From Streptomyces sp. NBC_01341 (lineage in GTDB: Bacteria > Actinomycetota > Actinomycetes > Streptomycetales > Streptomycetaceae), in NCBI RefSeq assembly GCF_035946055.1, contig NZ_CP108364.1:7347388-7411387 (forward strand): a stretch of DNA of 64,000 nt, given 5' to 3'. A model generated the notes under the pieces. The model was not told the origin of the DNA, ran no database searches, and saw only the letters and a list, made by a program, of their open reading frames with translations. This document shows, piece by piece, positions 52,853 through 60,215 of this stretch. The translations under genes and the position numbers were made by a program. Position 1 is the stretch's first letter, and each line of letters starts with the position of its first letter.

Positions 52853-53978
52853 CCACCACACCGCCATGCCTCCCGCCACGCGGCCGCCGTCCGTCACCGT
52901 GGTCATCGACCGCGATGACGACGTCATCCACACCCACACCGCCCTGGCCGCCCACCATCCGCCGTCCGGCCGGGTCACCCTGCACCCCGGACCGGGCACC
53001 AGCAGCGAGACCGGTCTCGCCCACGACCTTCTCGCCGCCCTGAACAAACCGCCCCTGCTCACCGGCCGCTTTCCAGGCGGTCGTCAGCCCGCCTGGGCAG
53101 CCGTCACGGCCTGGATGACCGCCCTGCCCGTCACCCGGCTGACCGTCCTGCGCGCCCACCGCCTCACCACCCACCGCACAATGCGACTCCTGGAGCTGCG
53201 TGCCCTCACGGGTATCCACTTGACCCTGGTCTGCCACCGTCCCCGCCTTCCCGCCGCCCTGTACCGGGCCCTCCAGACGGCCGACTACTCCCTCACCACC
53301 GACCTCGACGCAGCCCGCCGCCACTACTACGGCATGCCTATCGCCGAACCCCCGCTCGCAGATGAGTCCGCCGGGACGGCCGGCCGGTGGCTCACCCTGC
53401 CCGCACTGGAACGCCTCATCTCTTACGACAGCCCCCGCCCCTGCATCGATCCGTGCGCCCCGCCCTCGATCATCTGGCGGCACCGCCCACCGCCCGTGCC
53501 TCTCACCGCGCACACCGCCCAGAAAGTCGCCCGCCGACTGCACGCGGCGACCGCACATCCTCGCCTGGCCGCGGCCGTTGCCGTTGCGCTTTTCACCGGC
53601 GCCTCCTTCCAGCAACTCGCTACCGCACGCCCCCGCGACTACGACACCGCCGCGGCCACGCTCGCCCTCCATGACCGCGCCCGCTACACCGACGGCTGCG
53701 CCGCCCACCCCGTACCACCCTGGGCGGGTGTTTTCCTGCGAGCGGCGGCCTGCTTCACCCGGCTCGTCTCCGGCGAGGACCAGGAACTGCTCGCCGCGCC
53801 AGATGACCGTGCGCACCTGCTGCGCGTGGCGGAGACGGCCAAGCTGCGCCCGCCCCAGCCGCCCGCAGCCCGCCGCGAAGGCCCGGTCGGCCGTGTGGAG
53901 TGGGACTGGCGCGAGCGGCAGGAAGCCGAGCGGTACGAAGCGGTGCCGATCAGTCGCGTCAGGCCCTCACGACGCTGA
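52845..53978 (+). CDS. unrecognised fourth protein of the transposition module (377 aa)
   Basis: Start TTG 52845 overlaps the ATPase stop; ATG 52866 is an alternative. The N-terminal half shows strands like a degenerate AAA core (SVTVVIDRDDDVIHTHT, TRLTVLRAHRL in place of a DEA box, IHLTLVCHRPRLPAALYRAL). The C-terminal part, LAAAVAVALFTGASFQQLAT then ARPRDYD...HPVPPWAGVFL, faintly resembles a tyrosine-recombinase domain with the TGLR arginine missing. No intact catalytic site. Its coupling to the operon argues for a role in transposition, such as a target selector like TniQ, but that is a guess. Confidence 0.5.
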   Translation: MADHHTAMPPATRPPSVTVVIDRDDDVIHTHTALAAHHPPSGRVTLHPGPGTSSETGLAHDLLAALNKPPLLTGRFPGGRQPAWAAVTAWMTALPVTRLTVLRAHRLTTHRTMRLLELRALTGIHLTLVCHRPRLPAALYRALQTADYSLTTDLDAARRHYYGMPIAEPPLADESAGTAGRWLTLPALERLISYDSPRPCIDPCAPPSIIWRHRPPPVPLTAHTAQKVARRLHAATAHPRLAAAVAVALFTGASFQQLATARPRDYDTAAATLALHDRARYTDGCAAHPVPPWAGVFLRAAACFTRLVSGEDQELLAAPDDRAHLLRVAETAKLRPPQPPAARREGPVGRVEWDWRERQEAERYEAVPISRVRPSRR

Positions 53979-54010
53979 ACACCCTGACGCGGTCGCTCGA
54001 AGGGGCAGTC

Positions 54011-54568
54011 TCAGTCGATCGAGAAGTCGGCGAACTCGACGTCGCTGAAGACGATGTGTAGACCGTGGGCCCGGCGGCCCCATTCGCGGAAGTAGGTGTG
54101 TCCCAGCGCACGGGCGAGGATCACCGTCTGCTGCTGCTCGCCCGCGCCGGCGTCCCGGGCGGCGAACAGTTCCCGGGCCACTTCTCCCGGCAGATCCTGG
54201 GTGATCCACCGCACCCGCGGATCGTCCGAGGACCCCGCAGGAGCCGCGAACCCGAACCGCGCCCTGGTATGGAAGACGAAGCCCTCCGCCTCGGCCTGGG
54301 CACGCCGACGGGCCCGTACTCGCGGCTGCCACCGAGCCAGGACCGCTTCCTCGATCGCTCGCACCTGTGTTGGACCCGGGGGACGACGCGCTCCTGGCTT
54401 CCTCGTCACCCACCGCTGCACGGTGCGCTGCGAGACCCCCAGCACGGCGGCCACCTGCCGGGTGGAACCCCGATGCGCTGCCAGCAGAAAACGCAGGCGG
54501 GCCCCGGTGCTGGAGGGAACGGGCCGGGTACGCAACGCGCGCTCCAAACCCTTCTCGATCTGTCCCAT
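54011..54568 (-). CDS. tpg: telomere terminal protein, Tpg-like (185 aa)
   Basis: MGQIEKGLERALRTRPVPSS, HTH GSTRQVAAVLGVSQRTVQRW, the linker QPRVRARRRAQAEAEGFVFH, TRARFGFAAPAGSSDDPRVR and the C-terminus LGHTYFREWGRRAHGLHIVF with DVEFADFSID. Length and layout match Streptomyces Tpg proteins, which are covalently attached to the 5' ends of linear replicons and prime end patching. No tap (telomere-associated protein) gene lies upstream as in the standard tap-tpg operon. ATG 54568 is chosen on family length; the frame is open 22 codons further. Confidence 0.82.
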   Translation of the reverse strand: MGQIEKGLERALRTRPVPSSTGARLRFLLAAHRGSTRQVAAVLGVSQRTVQRWVTRKPGARRPPGPTQVRAIEEAVLARWQPRVRARRRAQAEAEGFVFHTRARFGFAAPAGSSDDPRVRWITQDLPGEVARELFAARDAGAGEQQQTVILARALGHTYFREWGRRAHGLHIVFSDVEFADFSID

Positions 54569-55234
54569 GCCCGCCTCTCGAAGCGGCCAGCCGGCAGGGC
54601 CGACACACGCAGTCCGTTGCGTCAGTTCTCCCATGTCGGTTGCCCCTGCCTGCCAGTTTCTGCAAACTCCAGACAGTGCTGGCTGACGCAGGCTACGAGC
54701 CTCTGGGTGAGCATCAGCGATAAGCCGAAGGAACGGGTCACGACAGACGCCACCGGCATGCCAGTGCTGTCCTTCTGGTACCGAGCCCAGGGCGCGGCGG
54801 GTGAGCTAAGCTCCGCCGGCATCCGGGGCGACTTCAGGGCAAGGCCTCGGGCGCTCGGGACGATCGGTCCGCGAGCGAGATCGGCATCCTGTCTGCCTTC
54901 GGCGGCGCCGGCTGGAGCGGCTACAGGGCCCCTGTGCGGGCCCGATGGCGGAGGGCACGTTCCGGGGGCGGGAGAGGGGCCCCTGGGCCCCTCAGGGGGC
55001 CTTCGCGGGTTTCTGGCGAAGCGGGCGGCAGTTTCTGCCTCGGAGGATGGTTCCCGTGCCGGGGACCCACGGGTTCAGCGCTGCGCCTTCTGAACCTCAC
55101 CTACTAGTGTCATTGACATTGAGCTCGTCACTGTCATCGTTCAGATGTCATCGTCACTCGTATCCTCCAGACACCCGCTACAGCGTCTGAACTACGGAAG
55201 TTGGATTGTTTGCCCTGCGGGGTGTCCGTCCGGC
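54569..55234. other. non-coding region with repeats, possible origin or operator
   Basis: No gene. From 55107 there is a cluster of related words: TGTCATTGACA (55108-55118, a dyad), CGTCACTGTCA (55126-55136) and TGTCATCGT twice (55133, 55146). A GC-rich stem, GGCCCCT...AGGGGGCC, lies at 54978-55000. Repeats before a possible replication or regulatory protein could be iterons or its operator. Confidence 0.45.
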
Positions 55235-56080
55235 ATGTTCTGTGGTGTGAAGCAGCAGACATCCCAGAAGCCGGTCGCCTCTCCCGCCCAGACGAGGGAA
55301 GCCCTCCTCGAGCGGGCCGCGCGCGACTTCGCGCCCATCCGGCGGGCGTTCGTGCAGAAGAAGCGAGACGAGGCGGACCGGTCCAGCCGACTGGCCGAGT
55401 TCGTCACCAACGGAGACGTGCGCGGTCTGCGCGCCTACCTGTTCATCGTCGCGGTCACCAGCGCCGAGACCGCCGAGTCGGGGTGGAGCACCACCCTCCC
55501 CGGCATGGTGTGGGCCAGGGCCTTCGGCACCACGGAGGACGCGACGCCGGCCTCCGCCCGCACGGCGGTGACCAAAGTCCTCAAGCGTCTCGAGGAACGC
55601 CGCCTGATCACCTACGAGCGGCCCAAGGGAACCTGGGACATCCAGGTCACGCTGCTGCGCGAGGACGGAAGCCTCGATCCGTACACCCGGCCCGGCAACC
55701 AGAACCGCGACGCCTACCTGAAGATCCCTTTCGAGCTTTGGCGTACCGGCCTGATCGACCAGCTCGGCCTCCCGGCCCTGGCCATGCTGCTGACGGCCAG
55801 CTGCGAGCTGGCCTTCTTCGAGCTTCCGACTGAGCGGATGAAGGAGTGGTACGGGTGGTCGCCCGATACCGCCGAGCGCGGCTTCCGGCAGCTGGCGAAG
55901 GAGGGCGTGCTCCAGGCCCACAAGACCTACATCGCCGCCCCGCTCAGCCCGACCGGGACGGCCGAGGTCAACCGCTACGTGCTGCTCGACCCGTTCATCG
56001 CACGCTCCGCGCAGAAGAAGGCGCCCTCCACGCAGAGCACCGTCGCGACCACAGGTGATGCCCAAGCCCTTGGGCATTGA
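55235..56080 (+). CDS. hypothetical protein with possible winged-helix part (281 aa)
   Basis: ATG 55235, with a GTG four codons on as alternative. EALLERAARDFAPIRRAFVQ, LAEFVTNGDVRGLRAYLFIV, RTAVTKVLKRLEERRLITYE (winged-helix wing-like), DAYLKIPFELWRTGLIDQLG, LPALAMLLTASCELAFFELP and EWYGWSPDTAERGFRQLAKE (a second helix-turn-helix-like unit). The two-winged-helix layout recalls plasmid Rep initiators, and repeats lie upstream, but I cannot confirm the family. It precedes a toxin-antitoxin pair, as plasmid maintenance genes often do. Confidence 0.5.
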   Translation: MFCGVKQQTSQKPVASPAQTREALLERAARDFAPIRRAFVQKKRDEADRSSRLAEFVTNGDVRGLRAYLFIVAVTSAETAESGWSTTLPGMVWARAFGTTEDATPASARTAVTKVLKRLEERRLITYERPKGTWDIQVTLLREDGSLDPYTRPGNQNRDAYLKIPFELWRTGLIDQLGLPALAMLLTASCELAFFELPTERMKEWYGWSPDTAERGFRQLAKEGVLQAHKTYIAAPLSPTGTAEVNRYVLLDPFIARSAQKKAPSTQSTVATTGDAQALGH

Positions 56081-56118
56081 GGAGAAGAGAATCACGAAAG
56101 TGGGCGTTACCCACTTTC
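56059..56118. promoter_or_regulatory. two dyads upstream of the toxin-antitoxin operon
   Basis: TGCCCAA GCCC TTGGGCA (56059-56076) and GAAAGTGGG CGTTA CCCACTTTC (56096-56118). The first is in the tail of the upstream gene. Type II antitoxins repress their own operon by binding such palindromes, so the second is a likely operator; the first may be a terminator. Confidence 0.5.
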
Positions 56119-56221
56119 CCCAATGCGGGTACCTTGGTAGTAAGCGCCGGAGGGCGTGCCTCCTGCTCGAAGGAGGCATGAGCCGTGGAGAGCCCTCCGG
56201 CGGAACCGAGGGAGCACGCAC

Positions 56222-56530
56222 ATGACCGCCATTCACGAGCGCGAGGAGTTCGAGACCGTCGCCGAGACTGAGGTCGACAGCCGCGGACGAGTTTCCCTCG
56301 GCCGTGCCGGAGCTCGTGCGGGCCGCCGGTACCGGGTCGAGAGCAACCCGGACGGCGTGCTGTTGCTGACCCCGGTCGTCTCCATCCCGGAGCGGGAGAT
56401 GCAGGTGTGGAACGACCCGCACCTCGCCGAGCGCATCCGCACCGGGATCGAGCAGGCCAAGGCCGGCAAGACCATCGACCGCGGCGACTTCTCGCACTAC
56501 CTCGACGAGGACGAGGACGACGAGGACTAG
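56222..56530 (+). CDS. antitoxin, AbrB-like N-terminus (102 aa)
   Basis: ATG 56222 with GAGGGAG. Residues 18-50 (TEVDSRGRVSLGRAGARAGR then YRVESNPDGVLLLTPV) form a swapped-hairpin AbrB-like DNA-binding motif. The C-terminal half is acidic (AERIRTGIEQAKAGKTIDRG, FSHYLDEDEDDED) and would wrap the toxin. It ends six bases before the toxin gene, typical of a type II pair. Probably autoregulates via the dyad at 56096. Confidence 0.75.
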   Translation: MTAIHEREEFETVAETEVDSRGRVSLGRAGARAGRRYRVESNPDGVLLLTPVVSIPEREMQVWNDPHLAERIRTGIEQAKAGKTIDRGDFSHYLDEDEDDED

Positions 56531-56536
56531 GACCAG

Positions 56537-56857
56537 GTGCACAGCCTCCGCTTCACCGAAGACGCCGACGAGACCCTCAACCGCCTGACCGTCGGCTCGA
56601 AGGCCGACCCGGCCAAGCTCAAGAAGGTCAACAACGCACTCGCCCGCCTGCAGGCCAACCCGCGTCACCCCGGCCTGCACTCCCACCAGTACGAGAAGTT
56701 CCCCGGGCACGCCTCGGAGAAGGTCTGGGACTCCTACGTGGAGAACCACAACCCCAGCGCCTGGCGCATCTACTGGATGTACGGGCCGGACGAGAGGAAC
56801 GCGGCGGGGGAGACCATCTCGGTCATCACCGTCCTCGTCATCGGCCCCCACCCGTAG
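56537..56857 (+). CDS. RelE/ParE-superfamily toxin (106 aa)
   Basis: GTG 56537: HSLRFTEDADETLNRLTVGS, LKKVNNALARLQANPRHPGL, YEKFPGHASEKVWDSYVENH, NPSAWRIYWMYGPDE and ISVITVLVIGPHP. The beta-alpha-alpha-beta3 order, with AWRIYW and the closing hydrophobic strand, matches RelE/ParE-type toxins: ribosome-dependent mRNA cleavage or gyrase inhibition. The catalytic type cannot be settled by eye. Directly follows its antitoxin and is followed by a strong palindrome. Confidence 0.75.
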   Translation: MHSLRFTEDADETLNRLTVGSKADPAKLKKVNNALARLQANPRHPGLHSHQYEKFPGHASEKVWDSYVENHNPSAWRIYWMYGPDERNAAGETISVITVLVIGPHP

Positions 56858-56858
56858 A

Positions 56859-56908
56859 ACAGGCTGAAGGGGGAGATCAGCAATTGCTGATCTCCCCCTT
56901 CAGCCTGT
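56859..56908. terminator. 50-bp perfect palindrome between convergent operons
   Basis: Arms 56859-56883 and 56884-56908 are exact reverse complements with no spacer (centre AGCAATTGCT). It sits between the toxin-antitoxin operon and the oppositely directed ABC-3C operon, so it is best read as a bidirectional terminator with an AAGGGGGAG/CTCCCCCTT stem. Confidence 0.8.
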
Positions 56909-57010
56909 CCGGCACCCGAGCAGGTGGTGAGCGACGTCAGATCTCTCCGTCGGAGGCCCGGCCACAGCGGCAGACTGAGCAGCGTGGCCGGGCGTGCGGT
57001 ATGGGAGTGG

Positions 57011-58771
57011 CTACGCCTTGCCTGCGGCTTTGAAGCGGAAGCCGAAGAGGCCGCCCTCTTCGTCGTCGGTGAGGCGGGGGCTACGGATGTGAGGTTCGGG
57101 GTTGAATCCGCGCTGGGCAGCGGTGCTGAGGGTGTCGGTGTTGAGGGTGACGATGTACTGCATGTGCTCTTCCTGCGTGACTTCGGCCGCGAGCGCGAGA
57201 GCTCGTGCGACCTGGCGTTCATCGACGCCGTCGTAGAGGTGGCTGTCGTGGACGAGGAAGTCGGGGCCGCGCTCGTGGCGGTGTGCGAGGACGGCCAGGG
57301 TGAGGTCGAAGCAGAAGATGACCATGTTGTTGATGCCGCGGCTGTCGTCGGCGTCGATGCGGGGCGTGATGCTGAGGCTGGTCCGGCCGGCCTCGATGGC
57401 GAGATAGGCTTCGCGGCCCTCGCCGTAGAGGCGCTGGGCGTACCGGGAGAACAGCAGGATTGCTTCGTCTGTCTGTTGCCGGCGCTCTCGGAGGTCGAGG
57501 TCGACGGCCTGTTGCAGTTCAACGCTCTTGGCGGTGATCTGGCGGGCGCTGGCTTCCAGGGCTTGCGCTGCGTCGAAGCGGTGGCGAAGAGCACCGAGAG
57601 CGGCCTCCTCCCGGCCCAGGGCTGTCTGTAGGGCGGTCAGCGCTTCCAGAGCTCCACCCTCCGCCAGCTCGCGCAGGAGGCGAGCCTGGTCCTCGCCCAG
57701 GTCGGCACGTTCCTGACGCCGGGCGGCCAAGCGATCGGTGAGTTCCTGGATCTCTTCCTCCAGGAATCTGCGCCGGTTGCGTACGACGGAGTGGTGGAAC
57801 GCCTTGACGTCCTCGAAGCGACGCCGGACTTGGTCGTTGAGGATGACCCCGAGCTCGCGGTAGGCCGGCTCGAGGTAGGACACCTCGACGTCGGTGGTCT
57901 CGGTGACCGCGCCCCGGAGTTCTTCGAGGTTGTGCTGGTCGATCACGTCGTCTTGGGCGAGCTGCTTGATCCGGCGGCTTACCTGGTCTGCGCGGTCTTT
58001 GAGGCGCTCGTATTCAGGGACAACCTGGAAGGCGGCAACCTGCGTCCGCAGCCGTTCGACCTGTGCCTCGGCGAGAGTGATCTGGCCTCGCAGATCGGCC
58101 GTGGACCCGACGATCCGTCCCCATACGGGATCGTTGACTGCCTTCCTCAGCTGGTCTCTGGTCGCCTTGCGGGCATTGAGCTCGCGGTATCCGTTGACCA
58201 GTTGCCAGTCCAGCCCGAGGAGGTAGGCCAGGTTCGACGATGCCTCGGCGGCGGCCTGCCGGGAGAACGTCCGGGTCGGTTCGTTGAAGCCGTGAGCGGA
58301 GACACGGCGGATGAGGAACGACAGGAGCGTGCGACCGCTCACTCCGGGATGGTCACCCTCCAGCCCGAAGAGATCCCGCTCGATGACGCGATTCCACTGC
58401 TCCACGGACAGCTCGACGTCCTGACCGTCCGTGAAGAGCGTGTCGGCCGGCACGCCGGATACGTCCCGACTCAGCGACACGACCTTGGGATTGTCTCCGC
58501 GCCGTCGTACTTCAAGCGGATCGTCCTGCCACGGCCAGTCCATGGCGAGGCCGAAGGTGATGTGGCGCAGCGCCTTGTTCGTGGCCAGGGACCCGGAGGA
58601 TTTTGCCCCCAGCAGGAAGTGAATCAGCTCGATCACGCTGGACTTGCCGGCGCTGTTACGGCTGTCGGTCTCGGCCGACGACGAGGTGGTGTCCGCGACC
58701 AGCAGGTTCAGTCCCGGCGAGAACTCCACTGTTCTGAACCGCGCGTCGTCAGCGCTCAGACGGCGCAGCAT
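57011..58771 (-). CDS. ABC-3C system ATPase, DUF2326-type (586 aa)
   Basis: SMC/RecF-like ATPase. N-terminal FSPGLNLLVADTTSSSAETD, Walker A SRNSAGKSSVIELIHFLLGA, long coiled coils (QITLAEAQVERLRTQVAAF, LEEEIQELTDRLAARRQERA, EALTALQTALGREEAALGAL), then Walker B in PDFLVHDSHLYDGVDERQVA and a final QYIVTLNTDTLS. This DUF2326 architecture is the ATPase of ABC-three-component conflict systems. ATG 58771 is inside the end of the preceding gene. Presumably senses or remodels nucleic acid during phage attack. Confidence 0.83.
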   Translation of the reverse strand: MLRRLSADDARFRTVEFSPGLNLLVADTTSSSAETDSRNSAGKSSVIELIHFLLGAKSSGSLATNKALRHITFGLAMDWPWQDDPLEVRRRGDNPKVVSLSRDVSGVPADTLFTDGQDVELSVEQWNRVIERDLFGLEGDHPGVSGRTLLSFLIRRVSAHGFNEPTRTFSRQAAAEASSNLAYLLGLDWQLVNGYRELNARKATRDQLRKAVNDPVWGRIVGSTADLRGQITLAEAQVERLRTQVAAFQVVPEYERLKDRADQVSRRIKQLAQDDVIDQHNLEELRGAVTETTDVEVSYLEPAYRELGVILNDQVRRRFEDVKAFHHSVVRNRRRFLEEEIQELTDRLAARRQERADLGEDQARLLRELAEGGALEALTALQTALGREEAALGALRHRFDAAQALEASARQITAKSVELQQAVDLDLRERRQQTDEAILLFSRYAQRLYGEGREAYLAIEAGRTSLSITPRIDADDSRGINNMVIFCFDLTLAVLAHRHERGPDFLVHDSHLYDGVDERQVARALALAAEVTQEEHMQYIVTLNTDTLSTAAQRGFNPEPHIRSPRLTDDEEGGLFGFRFKAAGKA

Positions 58772-59015
58772 CTGTACTCCTTGCGATGAGAACGTCCTGG
58801 GCCAGCTCCACAGCACCCATGGCGAAAAGGATGTCCAGGGCCAGAACGAACCACTCGAACGATACCGGCGAGGTATGGGCCTGATCAGCGCGCCAGCTCT
58901 TCAGCCTGGCCCATGCCTGGCTGACGGTCCGCGGTTCATCGAGCTGGAGGAGAACCTGCGCGCCGACAGCGAGCAGGCAGCGGTCAGGAGCGATTCCCTT
59001 CGTCGGAGTGATCAT
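58749..59015 (-). CDS. ABC-3C middle component (88 aa)
   Basis: MITPTKGIAPDRCLLAVGAQ, VLLQLDEPRTVSQAWARLKS, SFEWFVLALDILFAMGAVEL and AQDVLIARS. Small helical winged-helix-like protein with the P-x-K...ALLxxG start typical of ABC-3C middle components (MC6-like). The ATG overlaps the effector stop (ATGA), and its end overlaps the ATPase start by 23 bp. Likely bridges effector and ATPase. Confidence 0.75.
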   Translation of the reverse strand: MITPTKGIAPDRCLLAVGAQVLLQLDEPRTVSQAWARLKSWRADQAHTSPVSFEWFVLALDILFAMGAVELAQDVLIARSTDAAPSER

Positions 59016-59947
59016 GCGGTCAGCCCGATGTTCGGCTGCCAGCCGGCGGGTGGCGTCTCGAAGATGTCGCATCGTTCGAAGAAGTGCGCCAGGACAACAA
59101 GGGCGGCGCGCAGCACCTTCGGCCGGGGCTGGGCGTTCCCCAGGAAGTACATCTTGAGCTGCCAAAGGACGTCGTCGGCGTCGCTGTAGTCGCGACGTAC
59201 CTGCTGGTAGTACAGGCGGAAGCCCTCCGCGACCTCGTCGTGCTCCAGCTCGCTCCGGGTGCCGGCGTAGAAGGCGTCTACCAGGTAGCTCTGTCGCATG
59301 CCGCGGAGGAGGTCCTCACGATCCGCTCCTTCAATCCGGTTGAAGTCCAGCTTCTCTATCGGCACGTCGGGCAGGGACATGAGGGGGTTGGACTCGGCGC
59401 GGATGTCTTGCAGCTGCTTCAGCAACGGCGCCAGGTCCTCCATCCCGATGCCGAAAGTCGTGTCCTTGATGGGTATCTCGCAGCGGAGGACGTCCTCGGC
59501 CGCCATCTGATCAAGCTGCATGCACTCGTGCCACAGCCGCCGGGTGCCCATCTGTTCGAATCGCAGCGAAGGCACACTGTTCCGCGCGCTTGCCAGCAGA
59601 GATGTCACTTCCGGATGCACACCTCGCCTGTCGTTGTGCACGAAGACAAAGGTGTCGAATTCTCCGTTTCGCTTGGTGACCGCCCCGGAGAGGTCTCCGT
59701 CGAACTTCTTGCGGATCTTGTCCGGCTTCACGGTCTGTGGTGCGTAGCAGGCGTACAGCTTTCGCGAATGCAGGCTGAGGCCATCGGCCGACCTGTCGCC
59801 CAGACTGCCAGCCGTGCGCACGTCGAGGAAGTCTGGATAGCGCAAACACATCAGCCGATGGAAGAAGTCCTCGAACTCGTTCTCGTAGAGCTCCGCCATC
59901 AACTCGAGGAACTTGACGTGTGCATACATCCGCTGCTCAAACAGCAT
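59012..59947 (-). CDS. ABC-3C effector-side protein, nuclease-like N-terminus (311 aa)
   Basis: ATG 59947 follows a GGGGGG run. The N-terminal domain (FEDFFHRLMCLRYPDFLDVR, GSLGDRSADGLSLHSRKLYA, CYAPQ) has the GDxxxDG...Kxx pattern of a PD-(D/E)xK-type nuclease. The C-terminal half (MEDLAPLLKQLQDIRAESNP, KLDFNRIEGADREDLLRGMR, GFRLYYQQVRRDYSDADDVL) is the ABC-3C C-terminal domain that docks the middle component. First gene of the operon; its promoter lies in the 59.95-60.2 kb gap shared tail to tail with the upstream gene. Confidence 0.78.
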   Translation of the reverse strand: MLFEQRMYAHVKFLELMAELYENEFEDFFHRLMCLRYPDFLDVRTAGSLGDRSADGLSLHSRKLYACYAPQTVKPDKIRKKFDGDLSGAVTKRNGEFDTFVFVHNDRRGVHPEVTSLLASARNSVPSLRFEQMGTRRLWHECMQLDQMAAEDVLRCEIPIKDTTFGIGMEDLAPLLKQLQDIRAESNPLMSLPDVPIEKLDFNRIEGADREDLLRGMRQSYLVDAFYAGTRSELEHDEVAEGFRLYYQQVRRDYSDADDVLWQLKMYFLGNAQPRPKVLRAALVVLAHFFERCDIFETPPAGWQPNIGLTA

Positions 59948-60215
59948 GAACCCCCCCTTGCGCACAGAGCTGTCAGCGTAGCTGTGTGTAACTAGACCCG
60001 ACCCAACACCCTTTGATCAGATCCTGTGGTTGCTCACGCCCAGTCCGTGCCCGGCTCCCCGAGGAGCGGGTGAGCTTGTCGCGCCGACTCTTCGTGTAGG
60101 AGACCCCTCGCGGACGAGGGACTGGAACCGAGATCCGGCCACGGCCCTCGTCTCGTGCTGTCGGGGTGAGAGAGGAGTTTGCCGGTCGGTGGGGCGGGAG
60201 TATGCCGCTCAGCGT

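Larger units (their letters stand above)
48841..53990 (+). mobile_element. four-gene Mu/Tn7-related transposition module
   Basis: Plus-strand operon: HTH-ATPase, DDE transposase, second ATPase, unknown protein, with overlaps or short gaps throughout. The left flank carries TGTCAGTGAC (48861-48870) and its inverse GTCACTGACA (48922-48931). The presumed Doc antitoxin is cut near 48840, consistent with insertion. The right end is not resolved: only CGTCACTGTCA at 55126-55136, beyond tpg, resembles the left-end motif, and no target duplication was found. Confidence 0.6.

Noticed and set aside
48861..55136. transposon with 11-bp ends TGTCAGTGACG / CGTCACTGTCA
   Set aside because: One mismatch in the ends, no matching target duplication at either side, and no restored flanking gene; left as a possibility only.
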